Positions 35,725-45,711 are shown, counted from the first letter of the stretch. The stretch: 64,000 nucleotides of DNA from an uncultured bacterium (GCA_937922705.1 CALAIW010000023.1:90225-154224), one strand, 5' to 3'. Made by a program: numbers and translations. Notes: generated by a model not told the origin, from the letters alone.

Positions 35725-37638
35725 CTATGGGCATGAAGTACAGATGGTTCGGGGAGCTGTTCCTTGCTTAAAGGGAAGGGTAATCGCTGTGCAAGAGGGA
35801 GAGGGAAGAAGTCCCGTTTTCGCGCAAACTGCAACCTCTATAACTCCCTCAGGACGAGGAAAGTCCCGGGGAGGGACGTTCTTCAAAGCTTCCTTCATGA
35901 CCTGAGCAAAAATCGGCGCAGCAATGATACCTCCAGTTTTTTGGGGTCCTAATGGTTTTCGATCATCATTACCGAGGAACACTCCACACACAAGATCGGG
36001 GGTAAAACCTACAAACCAGGCATCGATAAAGTCCTCTGTTGTTCCCGTCTTTCCCGCAACAGGCCTTCCAATAGCTGCTCTTCGAGCCGTACCTCGCTCA
36101 ACAACACTTTGTAAAAGGCGTGCCATAATGTACGCTGTTTCCGGAGACAGTGCTCTTCGGAGTACCGGCTTCTGTTCGTAAAGGACGTGTCCCTCTGTGT
36201 CCTCTACTCTGAGGATAGCTATGGGCTCAGGAACCATGCCACCGTTGGCAAAAGCAGCATACGCTGTAGTAAGCTCAAGAAGAGTAACCTCTGAAGTACC
36301 AAGGGCGAGAGAAAGGTCTCTTCTTAAGGTGCTCCGAATTCCCATGCGCTTGGCGTACTGAATAACTTTATCAATGCCAGTCTCCTGAAGAAGCTTAATG
36401 CCGATGATGTTAACCGATTTTTCCAGAGCCTCTCGCAAGGTCATGGGCCCTCTAAAGATTCGCTCATAATTTTGAGGCTTCCAACCGTTTGGAAATTCAA
36501 GGGGTTCATCAACTAAGACGGTACTTGGGGTAAAACCACTATCAAGAGCAGCTGCATAGATAAAGGGCTTAAACGTAGAGCCTGGTTGTCGATATGCCTG
36601 GGTGGCCCGGTTAAATTTGCTCTCTTCGTAGCTTTTTCCTCCGACCATGGCTTTAATGTATCCATTTTGGGGGTCGATGCAGAGGATTGCTCCCTGATAC
36701 CCGCTTCGAGCTAGGGCTTCGTTGGCTATCTTCTGAATATCAGCATCAAGAGTGGTGTACACCTTGAGACCGCCGCTAAAAATTTGCTGGTCCTCAAAGT
36801 GCGCTCGAAGTTCCTTGATAAGGTAGTCGAGAAAGTAGGGACAGATTGAAGCCCGGCGCTCAAGGCCTGAAAGGACGATAGGGGTTGAGACGGCTTTTTC
36901 ATATTCCTCTTGTGTAATGAAGCCACATTCAAGCATGCGTCGGAGAACTCGTCGCTCCTGTCTTTGAGCGGCAGAAAGGTCAACATAAGGGGAAAAGTGA
37001 GAAGGGGAGCGAGCAATCCCTGCAAGCATAGCCATTTCTGCAAGATTCAAGTCCTTGAGGTCTTTCCCAAAGTACAGCCGAGCTGCTGTTTTGACGCCGT
37101 ACACGCCGTGTCCCAGGTAAATTTGATTGAGGTAAGCTTCAAGAAGTTCGTCTTTGGTGTACCTTCGCTCAAGAACAAGAGCAAGAAGTGTTTCTTTTAT
37201 CTTTCGCTCAAGGTTCCTACGATTATCAAGGAAACGACTCCGGGAGAGTTGTTGAGTGATGGTACTTCCTCCCTCAACAACTCGAAGGCTTAAGAGGTTT
37301 TGCCACAAAGCCCTGAGAATCCCAAAGAGGTCTACACCGGGATGCTTGTAGAAATTTTGATCTTCACTGGCGATAAAAGCTTTCTGGAGAAGAGGAGGAA
37401 TTTCTTCGAGCCGAGCATACTCTCGCCTTTCGGTGAAAAACTCCCCAATAAGCCTTCCATGGAAGTCGTAGATTCGAGTAGTAAGAGAGGGGGTAAAACC
37501 CTCAAGTTGTGTTGAGATACTCCGAAAGTCCACGGAGAAGGAAAGAAACATGCCGCTAAAGATAATGCCTCCTGCAACCAAACCGAGAAGAAAAGAGAGT
37601 ACAAAAAGTGGTTTTTTTCGAATCCTTTTTCTCCTCAT
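35725..37638 (-). CDS. Penicillin-binding protein 1A (bifunctional peptidoglycan synthase)
   Basis: This membrane enzyme polymerises glycan strands and cross-links peptides. A membrane helix (PLFVLSFLLGLVAGGIIFSGMFL) is followed by the GT51 glycosyltransferase domain with AFIASEDQNFYKHPGVD and GGSTITQQLSR. The transpeptidase domain has the SXXK motif STFK, SVN and KTGTT. The C-terminal CAKTGLLPSPSC is also typical. The tracked start at 37668 overlaps the divergent queT start; ATG 37638, preceded by AAAGG, gives 637 residues and is preferred. Its stop abuts the mutS2 stop with no gap. Confidence 0.95.
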   Translation of the reverse strand: MRRKRIRKKPLFVLSFLLGLVAGGIIFSGMFLSFSVDFRSISTQLEGFTPSLTTRIYDFHGRLIGEFFTERREYARLEEIPPLLQKAFIASEDQNFYKHPGVDLFGILRALWQNLLSLRVVEGGSTITQQLSRSRFLDNRRNLERKIKETLLALVLERRYTKDELLEAYLNQIYLGHGVYGVKTAARLYFGKDLKDLNLAEMAMLAGIARSPSHFSPYVDLSAAQRQERRVLRRMLECGFITQEEYEKAVSTPIVLSGLERRASICPYFLDYLIKELRAHFEDQQIFSGGLKVYTTLDADIQKIANEALARSGYQGAILCIDPQNGYIKAMVGGKSYEESKFNRATQAYRQPGSTFKPFIYAAALDSGFTPSTVLVDEPLEFPNGWKPQNYERIFRGPMTLREALEKSVNIIGIKLLQETGIDKVIQYAKRMGIRSTLRRDLSLALGTSEVTLLELTTAYAAFANGGMVPEPIAILRVEDTEGHVLYEQKPVLRRALSPETAYIMARLLQSVVERGTARRAAIGRPVAGKTGTTEDFIDAWFVGFTPDLVCGVFLGNDDRKPLGPQKTGGIIAAPIFAQVMKEALKNVPPRDFPRPEGVIEVAVCAKTGLLPSPSCTAITLPFKQGTAPRTICTSCP

Positions 37639-37653
37639 CGCCTTTACCTGCTG

Positions 37654-37660
37654 TATAATA
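37654..37660. promoter_or_regulatory. Symmetric -10 box shared by divergent genes
   Basis: TATAATA on the + strand reads TATTATA on the reverse strand, so the same seven bases can act as -10 box in both directions. The queT ATG begins seven bases after TATAAT, where the transcript would start, suggesting a leaderless mRNA. The PBP start is 15 bases from the box on the other side. I see no good -35 box in either direction. Confidence 0.5.
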
Positions 37661-37666
37661 TGTGCC

Positions 37667-38158
37667 ATGATATGGTATCACAAAACCGCAAGGAGTAAAA
37701 CAGGGCGCATTGTAAGAGCAGCACTAGTAGCGGCATTGTACGTTCTCCTTGTTGTACTGCCGCCCTTTTCTTCTTTTGCCTATGGTCCTGTGCAGGTACG
37801 GGTTGCAGAAGCGCTTACTGTGCTCCCTTACCTTTTCCCTGAAACGATTTGGGGGCTCGCTCTTGGATGTTTCCTAGCAAATCTTCTTGGAGGGCTTGGG
37901 TTTTTGGACTTTTTCTTTGGAACCCTTTGCACCTTCTGTGCCGCATGGTGGACTTCTCGTGTATCGCGTTCTTTCCTCGCGCCACTTCCACCAGTGCTTG
38001 TTAATGGATTTGGTGTTGCTCTGTACCTTTCATACCTCTTCAAGATTCCCTATTTTGGTACTGCATTGTATATCCTTCTTGGAGAAGCGGTAGCGTGTTT
38101 TGGACTTGGGTATCCTCTCCTTATGTTTCTTGAGCGATGGGGCTTCCGAAGGGAGTGA
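37667..38158 (+). CDS. QueT family queuosine-precursor transporter
   Basis: The 163-residue protein is nearly all membrane: [62 protein letters not shown]. The [16 protein letters not shown] motif near residue 40 is the hallmark of QueT, the substrate-binding component of an energy-coupling-factor importer for preQ0/preQ1-like compounds. The tracked start lies upstream inside the divergent gene; ATG 37667 is the first sensible start but has no ribosome binding site. tyrS begins one base after its stop. Substrate is inferred from family. Confidence 0.85.
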   Translation: MIWYHKTARSKTGRIVRAALVAALYVLLVVLPPFSSFAYGPVQVRVAEALTVLPYLFPETIWGLALGCFLANLLGGLGFLDFFFGTLCTFCAAWWTSRVSRSFLAPLPPVLVNGFGVALYLSYLFKIPYFGTALYILLGEAVACFGLGYPLLMFLERWGFRRE

Positions 38159-38159
38159 G

Positions 38160-39395
38160 ATGGAGATGGGTTTTGACATCCAGGTTGAAAGAGACCTTGC
38201 TCTCCTTATGCGTGGTACCGAAGAGATTATTGATCTTGTGGATCTCCGCAAAAAGCTTCTCCGGTTTTATGCAACTGGACAGGCGCTTATCGTGAAAGAA
38301 GGATTTGATCCCAGCGCACCAGATATTCACCTTGGACATACGGTAACACTCCGAAAGCTTCGGCAGTTTCAGGACCTTGGACACGAGGTGGTTTTTCTTA
38401 TTGGGGATTTTACAGGGCGTATAGGTGACCCCACAGGGAAGAAGGAAACGCGAAAGCAGCTCACCGAGGAAGAGGTCCGAGCCAACGCAGCGACGTATGC
38501 AGAGCAAGTTTTTAAAATCTTGCGCCCTGAAAGGACGCGAGTGGCTTTCAACAGTACTTGGCTTAGTCGGCTTACCCTTGAAGAGATCGTTACCATTGCT
38601 GCAAAATTCACAGTTGCCCGGATGCTTGAGCGGGAAGATTTTGCGAAACGCCTTAGGGAAGGAAAACCCATAGGTCTTCACGAGTTCCTTTACCCCCTTC
38701 TCCAGGGCTATGATTCCGTAGCTTTAAAGGCAGACGTGGAACTTGGGGGAACAGATCAACGCTTCAATCTCCTTGTGGGGCGGGACCTTCAGCGGGAGTT
38801 TGGTCAGGAACCCCAGGTGATTATCACTATGCCGCTCCTTGAGGGAACCGATGGTGTGGAAAAAATGAGCAAAAGCCTTGGAAATTACATTGGTATTAAC
38901 GAACCCCCTTTCTCGATGTTCGGAAAAGTTATGTCCATTCCCGATACCCTGATTGAAAAGTACTTTGTGCTCCTTACCGACGTTCCTCTCGAGGAAATCC
39001 AAGAGAAGAAGAGAGCTTACGAGCAAGGAGAACTCCACCCCAAGCTCTGGAAAGAGGAACTTGCCTTTGAAATTGTGCGAATGTATCACGGAAAGGAAGC
39101 TGCAGAGAAGGCCCTTGGGGATTTTGAGCGAGCTTTCTCTCAAGGGTTGTGTCCGGAAAGTGCGCAGGAACTGTGTATCGCGCGTCAGGAGCTTTCTGAG
39201 GGAAAGCTTTGGATTATGAAACTCCTTGAGCGAACGGGAGTTTTTCAGTCGAAAAGCGAAGCTCGACGCTGTCTCGAGCAAGGAGGAGTGTACCTCAATG
39301 GGGAAAGGGTAAGCGCGAATGAGGACGTTGTACTCCAGGACGGGGATGTTCTGAAAGTGGGCAAGAAGTTCTTTTTCCGGATAAAGCTTGTATGA
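38160..39395 (+). CDS. tyrS: Tyrosyl-tRNA synthetase
   Basis: This class I synthetase charges tRNA-Tyr. The HIGH motif is DIHLGHT and the KMSKS motif is [30 protein letters not shown] and the C-terminal S4 domain ([22 protein letters not shown]) place it in the longer second bacterial TyrRS type. I chose ATG 38160, preceded by GGGAG, over the tracked start, which lies within queT; ATG 38166 is an alternative. Length is 411. Confidence 0.96.
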   Translation: MEMGFDIQVERDLALLMRGTEEIIDLVDLRKKLLRFYATGQALIVKEGFDPSAPDIHLGHTVTLRKLRQFQDLGHEVVFLIGDFTGRIGDPTGKKETRKQLTEEEVRANAATYAEQVFKILRPERTRVAFNSTWLSRLTLEEIVTIAAKFTVARMLEREDFAKRLREGKPIGLHEFLYPLLQGYDSVALKADVELGGTDQRFNLLVGRDLQREFGQEPQVIITMPLLEGTDGVEKMSKSLGNYIGINEPPFSMFGKVMSIPDTLIEKYFVLLTDVPLEEIQEKKRAYEQGELHPKLWKEELAFEIVRMYHGKEAAEKALGDFERAFSQGLCPESAQELCIARQELSEGKLWIMKLLERTGVFQSKSEARRCLEQGGVYLNGERVSANEDVVLQDGDVLKVGKKFFFRIKLV

Positions 39396-39487
39396 AGTGG
39401 TTTTTGTAATGCTTTGAATCCTAACGAATTCTTTGTAGCTTTGGAGTCTACCTTGGTGGTTTTAGCTCGTGAAGCCTTGCGGTGAGG

Positions 39488-39515
39488 TTGCAGGGTCCTC
39501 TCTCGGTTGTACAAT
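39488..39515 (+). promoter_or_regulatory. Promoter of recG
   Basis: TTGCAG (39488-39493) and TACAAT (39510-39515) are separated by 16 bases. The start of transcription would fall just before GGGAGG, leaving a leader of about 12 bases. The rest of the 138-base gap between tyrS and recG holds no clear terminator. Confidence 0.5.
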
Positions 39516-39533
39516 AAGGAGGGAGGACATTTT

Positions 39534-41867
39534 ATGGCTCGGTGCACAAAAGATGTTGTGCTTAAGATTATTGAGCAAGAGAAGAAGAGGTTAGACAATA
39601 CTTCTGTTTTTGGCGGATTCAGCCGGTTTCTTAAAAGGTGGTTGAGCGAAGAAGGTAACCACACAAGGGAATGGCTTGAGGGACTTGAGAACTATGAATT
39701 CCTCTCTCCTGGGGAACGAAAGCGCCTCCTCTCGGCTATAGAGGATGCTCTTCGAGCAAGTCCTCAAAGAAAGCACCTGTCTCCTCCCCGAGTGGTTCCC
39801 TCCCTTTTGCTTCAGCCCGTGCGGTATCTCAAAGGTGTTGGCCCAAGCCTTGAGAAAAAGCTTCATCGTCTCGACATCAAGACAGTCGAAGACCTTCTTT
39901 TTTTCTTCCCTAGAACGTATCGTGATAGAGGAGGAATAAAGTCGATTGCAAGACTTGAAGGTAAGGGCATTGAGACTATCGTTGGGAAGATTGTGGAGCA
40001 CCGGATGGAGAAAACACGCCGTGGTCCTCTCCTTAAAATCGTCATAAGCGATGGAACAGGAGAGGCGCGTCTTGTGTGCTTTAACCGAGGATACCTTGCC
40101 CAAGTTCTTCGAAAGGGCATTTGGGTCTGTGTTTCAGGTAGTTTCCAGCGTGCTTTTGGTGTATGGGAAGCAGCAACCTTCGATTACGAAATAGGAAAGC
40201 CGGATCCCCATAACTTTGAGCGCATTGTTCCGGTGTATCCTCTAACAGAAGGTCTAAGCCCAAAGAAACTCCGAAGTCTTATCCTTTACGCTCTTGAAGC
40301 CTGCCTTCATGAGGTCCCGGAAGTCCTTCCTTCTTCATTTCGCGAACGCCTTGGACTTCTCTCAAAGCGAGAAGCAATTCGAGAGCTTCACATACCTACA
40401 ACCTCGTCCTTAGAAGAACTCGAAACTCGAAAAAGTCCTGCACACCGTACCTTGATTCTTGAGGAATTCTTGCTATTTGCACTGAGTCTCAAGATGCGCA
40501 AGCGAAGATTTGAGACGCTTCAGGTACCTCCGTGTCCTCTCGAGTCCCCCCTTGTGGAGAAATTTGTCCAGTCTCTTCCTTTTTCACTTACCGAAGCTCA
40601 GAAGCGGGTATGTGCAGAAATTGCCCGGGACCTTGCAAGTGGGAGAGTAATGAATCGTCTTGTCCAGGGAGATGTTGGTTCTGGAAAAACGCTTGTAGCC
40701 ATTATTAGCGCTTTGCGGGTTGTTGACGCTGGTCGTCAAGTCGCCTTTATGGTCCCGACAGAAATTCTCGCTGAACAGCACTACTCTCGTTTTAAGGAGC
40801 CCCTTTCTAGCTTGGGGGTTCGAGTAGGGCTTCTTAAGGGGGGGAATACGAAAGAAAAACGCCTCCTTCTTGAAGCTATTCGCAAGAAAGAGGTTGACAT
40901 CGTTATTGGCACTCACGCCCTCCTCGAAGAGAAGGTTATTTTTGCCGACCTTGGTCTTGTTATCGTTGACGAGCAACACCGTTTCGGTGTGCTTCAAAGA
41001 GCAAAGCTGAAAGAGAAAGCAACCATTCCCCACACTCTTGTGATGACTGCAACACCTATCCCGAGGACTCTTGCTCTGACCCTTTACGGAGACCTTGATG
41101 TTTCTGTTGTTGATGAAAAGCCCGCAGGAAGAAGGCCGACGAGGACGCTATGTTTTTCGCTTGAGGAGCGCTTTAAAGCGTACAGTAGGGTTCGCAAACT
41201 CCTTAAGGAAGGGCGTCAAGCGTATGTCGTGTGTCCAGCTATTGAAGAGAGCGAAGAGGAAATTGCCAATGTGCGTGAAGTTTTTGAGGAACTTAAGGAA
41301 AAGTGGCTTTCTGAGTTTCGAATAGAGATCATTCATGGAAAGCTTCCTTCGAGAGATAAAGAGGATATCATGCGTCGTTTTTCCCAGGGCGATATTGATG
41401 TCCTTGTAGCCACGTCGGTTATTGAGGTGGGCATTGACGTACCAAGAGCAAGCGTTATGGTAGTGGAAAATGCTGAACGTTTTGGTCTTGCCCAATTGCA
41501 CCAGCTCCGAGGAAGGATAGGCCGAGGAAACGAAGAAGGAGTATGCATTCTTCTTGCCTCACTTCAGGGGGAGGAGGCGCGAAGGCGTATGATGGTGATT
41601 ACCGCAACAGACGACGGTTTCCGGATCGCTGAGGAAGACCTTCGTCTCCGAGGACCTGGAGAGTTTTATGGAGTGCGTCAACACGGTGTACCGGAATTTC
41701 GCCTTGCTGATCCCTTTGCAGACTGGGCGCTCCTTGAGGAAGCCCATCGGGAGGCCGAACGGATTCTTGCTACAGATCCGTTTCTTGAGCATCTGGATTA
41801 CCGTCCTCTGCGAATGGAAATAGAAAGGCGTTTTGGTCGTTACCTTGCTTTTGGGGAGGTTGGTTGA
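39534..41867 (+). CDS. recG: ATP-dependent DNA helicase RecG
   Basis: RecG remodels stalled forks and branched DNA. It has an N-terminal extension of about 95 residues, seen also in Thermotoga RecG, before the wedge OB domain that starts near VRYLKGVGPSLEKKLHRLDIKTVEDLLFFFPRTYRDR. Helicase motifs are QGDVGSGKTLVAI (Walker A, near residue 380), VIVDEQHRFG (DEQH), TATPIPRTLA, VATSVIEVGIDVP and QLHQLRGRIGRG. ATG 39534 follows AAGGAGGGAGG and is preferred over the tracked 39507. Length is 777. Confidence 0.97.
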   Translation: MARCTKDVVLKIIEQEKKRLDNTSVFGGFSRFLKRWLSEEGNHTREWLEGLENYEFLSPGERKRLLSAIEDALRASPQRKHLSPPRVVPSLLLQPVRYLKGVGPSLEKKLHRLDIKTVEDLLFFFPRTYRDRGGIKSIARLEGKGIETIVGKIVEHRMEKTRRGPLLKIVISDGTGEARLVCFNRGYLAQVLRKGIWVCVSGSFQRAFGVWEAATFDYEIGKPDPHNFERIVPVYPLTEGLSPKKLRSLILYALEACLHEVPEVLPSSFRERLGLLSKREAIRELHIPTTSSLEELETRKSPAHRTLILEEFLLFALSLKMRKRRFETLQVPPCPLESPLVEKFVQSLPFSLTEAQKRVCAEIARDLASGRVMNRLVQGDVGSGKTLVAIISALRVVDAGRQVAFMVPTEILAEQHYSRFKEPLSSLGVRVGLLKGGNTKEKRLLLEAIRKKEVDIVIGTHALLEEKVIFADLGLVIVDEQHRFGVLQRAKLKEKATIPHTLVMTATPIPRTLALTLYGDLDVSVVDEKPAGRRPTRTLCFSLEERFKAYSRVRKLLKEGRQAYVVCPAIEESEEEIANVREVFEELKEKWLSEFRIEIIHGKLPSRDKEDIMRRFSQGDIDVLVATSVIEVGIDVPRASVMVVENAERFGLAQLHQLRGRIGRGNEEGVCILLASLQGEEARRRMMVITATDDGFRIAEEDLRLRGPGEFYGVRQHGVPEFRLADPFADWALLEEAHREAERILATDPFLEHLDYRPLRMEIERRFGRYLAFGEVG

Positions 41868-41868
41868 G

Positions 41869-42447
41869 GTGGGATACATTCATATCGTTGGGGGTGAGAG
41901 GAAAGGAAGGAAAATTGTCGTCCCTCGGGGAAGCGATGTTCGTCCCATTCAGGGAGTAGTGCGAAAAGCACTTTTCGAAATTCTGAAAGATGACCTTCCA
42001 GGAAGCGTGGTGTATGATATCTTTGCGGGAAGCGGATCTCTTGGTCTTGAAGCATTAAGCCGGGGGGCAAGGGAAGCGTATTTCTTCGAAGGAAATCCCA
42101 AGGTGTGCCGGATTCTTCAGCGAAACATCGTGCTTTGCGGGTACGAGGATCGGGCAAAGATTGTGCGTTTTGATTTCTTGCAAGCAAGAAAGTTTCCTGA
42201 AAACCTTAAGGCGCCTGATGTGGTATTTCTTGATCCTCCTTTCGTATACGACATTTCCCAGGTTATTGAAAAGTTGTATAATTTCAGAGTTGTCGTGGGT
42301 AACGCCCTTGTGGTTCTTCGTTCTTCTCGAAAGAATTGGAAGGGGCAAAGCTTTTCCTTTTTTAATCTTTGTGACGTGCGAAGGTATGGGAAAAGTGTGC
42401 TTCTTTTTGGAAGATTGCGATCTGGAAAGATGGAGGGACCTCAATGA
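41869..42447 (+). CDS. rsmD: 16S rRNA guanine-966 N2-methyltransferase RsmD
   Basis: RsmD methylates G966 in 16S rRNA. The start HIVGGERKGRKIVVPRGSDVRPIQGVVRKALFEIL is characteristic, the S-adenosylmethionine site is VYDIFAGSGSLGLEALSRGA, and the catalytic DPPF-type motif is VVFLDPPFVYD. The tracked ORF starts within recG; GTG 41869 lies nine bases after GGGGAGG and one base after the recG stop. Length is 192. The stop overlaps the coaD ATG, the common rsmD-coaD pair. Confidence 0.95.
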   Translation: MGYIHIVGGERKGRKIVVPRGSDVRPIQGVVRKALFEILKDDLPGSVVYDIFAGSGSLGLEALSRGAREAYFFEGNPKVCRILQRNIVLCGYEDRAKIVRFDFLQARKFPENLKAPDVVFLDPPFVYDISQVIEKLYNFRVVVGNALVVLRSSRKNWKGQSFSFFNLCDVRRYGKSVLLFGRLRSGKMEGPQ

Positions 42448-42941
42448 TAGTAGCCATCTACCCTGGGAGCTTTGATCCTATAACGAACGGCCATCTTGAT
42501 GTTATTGACCGGGCGCGAAAGATTTTCGACCGAGTTATTGTTGCTGTGCTTCGTAACCCCCACAAGGTTCCGCTTTTCACTGTGGAGGAGCGGAAGCTCA
42601 TGATTGAGGAAGCGGTGCGTGATCTCCCGAACGTGGAAGTCGAGGTCTTTGACGGGCTTCTTGTACACTTTGCACGCTCAAAGGGCTGTCGGATAATACT
42701 GCGGGGTTTGCGGGCCATTTCTGATTACGAATACGAGACACAGATTGCCCTTATAAATCGAAAAATGGCCCCTGAAATTGAAACCGTTTTCCTTCCCACA
42801 AGCACCGAGTATTCTTATCTTAATTCCACGGTAGTAAAAGAAATCGCTCGCTTCGGGGGGTGCGTGCGAGGCCTTGTTCCCCCTGGAGTGGAGCGTCGAC
42901 TCCGCGAAAAATTTGGCTTACCGATGGTTAAAGGGAGATGA
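42444..42941 (+). CDS. coaD: Phosphopantetheine adenylyltransferase
   Basis: CoaD transfers AMP from ATP to 4'-phosphopantetheine, the fourth step of coenzyme A synthesis. YPGSFDPITNGHLDVIDRA contains the T/HxGH-type nucleotide site (TNGH), and RGLRAISDYEYETQIALINRKM and STEYSYLNSTVVKEIA are family segments. Length is 165. It overlaps rsmD by four bases and is followed by pta, whose substrate acetyl-CoA depends on the same cofactor. Confidence 0.98.
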   Translation: MIVAIYPGSFDPITNGHLDVIDRARKIFDRVIVAVLRNPHKVPLFTVEERKLMIEEAVRDLPNVEVEVFDGLLVHFARSKGCRIILRGLRAISDYEYETQIALINRKMAPEIETVFLPTSTEYSYLNSTVVKEIARFGGCVRGLVPPGVERRLREKFGLPMVKGR

Positions 42942-42947
42942 AGAGTT

Positions 42948-43943
42948 ATGGATATTCTTGCACGCCTCCGTGAAAGAGCACGAGGTTTGGGGAAGCGGAT
43001 TGTCCTCCCTGAAGGAAATGACGAGCGGGTGCTTCAAGCAGCACACATAGCAACCCGAGAGAAGGTTGCCTCTATAGTACTCCTTGGGGACGAAGAGGAA
43101 ATTAGAGGAAAGGCTCAGTCTTTGGGGCTTAACCTCGAGGGGATAGAAATTCGAAATCCCCGGAAAGATTCAAAGCGGTCCTTGTATGTTCAATCGCTTT
43201 TTGAGCTTCGTCGGGAAAAGGGAGTAACCCTTGAAAAAGCGGAAGAGCTTCTCCAAAACCATATGTACTATGCTTGTATGATGCTCTTTCACGGGGAAGT
43301 TGATGGAGTTGTGGGAGGAGCGGTTTTCACAAGTCCTGACGTCATTAGGCCGGCGCTGCAAATTATTAAGACCGCACCAGGAATCAAACTCGCTTCAAGT
43401 TGCTTTCTCATGGTTTTCCCAAATACCCAGTACGGTGAGAAGGGTGTGTTCCTCTTTGCTGATTGTGGTTTCAATCCCGACCCGAATGCTGAAGAACTTG
43501 CCTACATTGCTATTACCACTGCCCGTACATTTCGTCTCCTTGTGGGGGGAGAACCAAGAGTTGCTCTACTTTCATTCTCCACAAAAGGAAGTGCAAAGCA
43601 CGCACGAGTGGATAAGGTGATCGAGGCCACCCGTATTGCCAAGACTCTTGCTCCTGATCTTCTCATCGATGGAGAACTTCAAGGAGACGCAGCTCTTGTG
43701 CCAGAAGTAGGAGCACGGAAAGCACCAGGAAGTCCTGTGGCTGGAAGAGCAAACGTCCTTATTTTTCCAGACCTTGATGCGGGGAATATTTGTTATAAGC
43801 TCACTGAGCGTCTTTCGGGAGGAAGAGCTATTGGACCCATTCTTCAGGGGCTTGCAAAGCCTGTGAACGATCTCTCCCGAGGGTGTAAAGCAGAAGACAT
43901 TGTAGACCAGATTGCGGTCACTGTTCTCCAGACACAATTCTGA
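42948..43943 (+). CDS. pta: Phosphate acetyltransferase
   Basis: Pta converts acetyl-CoA and phosphate to acetyl phosphate and CoA. The 331-residue single-domain form shows [16 protein letters not shown] at the N-terminus, [97 protein letters not shown] and [22 protein letters not shown]. ackA follows by nine bases. The pair gives ATP by substrate-level phosphorylation with acetate as product. Confidence 0.97.
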   Translation: MDILARLRERARGLGKRIVLPEGNDERVLQAAHIATREKVASIVLLGDEEEIRGKAQSLGLNLEGIEIRNPRKDSKRSLYVQSLFELRREKGVTLEKAEELLQNHMYYACMMLFHGEVDGVVGGAVFTSPDVIRPALQIIKTAPGIKLASSCFLMVFPNTQYGEKGVFLFADCGFNPDPNAEELAYIAITTARTFRLLVGGEPRVALLSFSTKGSAKHARVDKVIEATRIAKTLAPDLLIDGELQGDAALVPEVGARKAPGSPVAGRANVLIFPDLDAGNICYKLTERLSGGRAIGPILQGLAKPVNDLSRGCKAEDIVDQIAVTVLQTQF

Positions 43944-43952
43944 GAAGGGGAG

Positions 43953-45167
43953 ATGATGCCCTTGAACATTCTCGTGGTGAATTGTGGAAGTTCTACTGTG
44001 AAGTATCAGCTTTTCCGAATGGAGGACGAGGACCGTTACGAAGTAATGGCTAAAGGAATTGTTGAGCGTATTGGAATTTCGGGTTCTCGCCTAGAACACC
44101 ATTCTGGCTCGAAAGATTTCGTTGACGAACGACCTATTGCCAATCACCGAGTTGCTCTTGAGCTTGTTATCACAGCGCTTACTTCAGGAGAAGCTTGTGT
44201 CCTTTCAAGCGTCCAGGAAATCGACGCAGTTGGACACCGTGTTGTCCACGGAGGGGAAAAATTTACCGGTTCTGCGCTTATCACTGAAGAGGTACTTGCT
44301 GCTATTCGTGCATGCGCTGATCTTGCTCCGCTCCACAATCCACCAAACATTCTTGGCATTGAGGCCTGTCAAGAGCTTATACCTGGGGTTCCTCAGGTAG
44401 CGGTTTTCGATACAGCATTTCATGGAACCCTTCCCGAGTACGCCTATATCTATGCCATTCCCTATGAATACTATGAGAAGTACCGCATCCGAAGGTATGG
44501 TTTCCATGGGACTTCTCATCGTTACGTAGCAGAAAGAGCGGCAAAGATGATGGGAAGAGACCTTGCAGAACTTCGACTCATCACCTGCCACATGGGGAGT
44601 GGGGTGAGCTTTGCTGCTATTCGCTATGGGAAGTCTATAGATACCTCTATGGGGTTCACCCCACTTGAGGGTCTGGTTATGGGAACGCGTTGCGGAGACA
44701 TTGATCCTGCTATTGTGTTCTTCCTTATGGAAAAGGAGGGTCTTTCAGCAAAGCAGGTCGAGGAAATACTCAATAAAAAGAGTGGTGTCCTTGGGATTTC
44801 GGGAATAAGCAGTGACACAAGGGACATCGAAGATGCTGCTCCGCACAATCATCGGGCGCGTCTTACCCTTGAGATTATTGCTTATCGGGCCAAAAAGTAC
44901 ATTGGAGCATACTATGCAATTCTTGGGGGTCTCGATGGGCTTGTATTCACTGCGGGAATTGGAGAAAATTCTCCGTACATTCGGAAGTCCATTTGTCTGG
45001 GGCTTGAACATCTGGGGATTTTCATTGATGATGAGCGTAATACGGTGCGAAGGAAAGAGGCGTTTATTAGCCGGGATGATTCACCGGTAAAGGTGATGGT
45101 TATTCCTACAAATGAGGAGCTCATGATCGCCCGGGATACCTGGCGAATTGTGCATGCCATGAGGTGA
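43953..45167 (+). CDS. ackA: Acetate kinase
   Basis: AckA makes ATP and acetate from acetyl phosphate and ADP. The sugar-kinase-fold motifs are VVNCGSSTVKYQLF at the start, VGHRVVHGGEKF, FDTAFHGTLPEYAYIYAIPYEYYEKYRIRRYGFHGTSHRYV with catalytic residues, ITCHMGSGVSFAAI, DTSMGFTPLEGLVMGTRCGDIDP and FTAGIGENSPYIR. Length is 404. Its stop overlaps the next gene as GTGA. Confidence 0.98.
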   Translation: MMPLNILVVNCGSSTVKYQLFRMEDEDRYEVMAKGIVERIGISGSRLEHHSGSKDFVDERPIANHRVALELVITALTSGEACVLSSVQEIDAVGHRVVHGGEKFTGSALITEEVLAAIRACADLAPLHNPPNILGIEACQELIPGVPQVAVFDTAFHGTLPEYAYIYAIPYEYYEKYRIRRYGFHGTSHRYVAERAAKMMGRDLAELRLITCHMGSGVSFAAIRYGKSIDTSMGFTPLEGLVMGTRCGDIDPAIVFFLMEKEGLSAKQVEEILNKKSGVLGISGISSDTRDIEDAAPHNHRARLTLEIIAYRAKKYIGAYYAILGGLDGLVFTAGIGENSPYIRKSICLGLEHLGIFIDDERNTVRRKEAFISRDDSPVKVMVIPTNEELMIARDTWRIVHAMR

Positions 45168-45709
45168 GAATTGTGCGACTTTTTATTGGGGAAGTCAAAA
45201 AGAGTACCGGGCAGACGTTTTTCGATCTTCAAGAGGAAGTTTTTTCTCCCTTCCGTTTTGGTAGGGACCGAATTGTTTTTGCGCAACCTGTGCAGATCGC
45301 GGTTCACCTAGTAAACTGTGGTTCGGAAATCCTTGTTGAAGGACGGCTGAAGACAGTGCTTCTTTTGCACTGTGCTCGCTGTCTTGAGTCTTTTCTCTAT
45401 CCTATGGATATTCCTTTTCGTCTTGAACTTCGTAACGCGAGCCGCTTGACACGTCCTTCAGATTTTGAAGCTGAGGCTGAGGAAACTGTTGAGGTTCGAT
45501 ACTTTACGGAAGAAGAAAACTACATAGATATAACCCAGGAAATCCAGGAGATTATTCTTCTCAATGTTCCGATGAAACCTCTATGCCGCCCAGACTGTAA
45601 GGGACTGTGCCCAGTATGTGGAGCGAATAGAAATGAAGTCCAGTGTCTTTGTGGAGAAGAGGAAATAGACCCAAGACTTGCTATTCTTAAAAAATGGGAG
45701 CCTAAGTGA
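45164..45709 (+). CDS. YceD/DUF177 family protein
   Basis: The 181-residue protein has the DUF177 pattern: a beta-rich first half, CARCLESFLYPMD near residue 70, YFTEEENYIDITQEIQEIILLNVPMKPLC, and the terminal cysteine cluster CKGLCPVCGANRNEVQC. The cysteines suggest zinc binding. YceD proteins are linked to 23S rRNA accumulation, and the gene nearly always lies just before rpmF, as here. GTG start overlaps ackA. Confidence 0.92.
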   Translation: MRIVRLFIGEVKKSTGQTFFDLQEEVFSPFRFGRDRIVFAQPVQIAVHLVNCGSEILVEGRLKTVLLLHCARCLESFLYPMDIPFRLELRNASRLTRPSDFEAEAEETVEVRYFTEEENYIDITQEIQEIILLNVPMKPLCRPDCKGLCPVCGANRNEVQCLCGEEEIDPRLAILKKWEPK

Positions 45710-45711
45710 GG

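Noticed and set aside
39414-39485. TTG-started 23-codon frame MNPNEFFVALESTLVVLAREALR before recG
   Set aside because: It has no ribosome binding site and probably lies upstream of the recG promoter; chance occurrence is likely.
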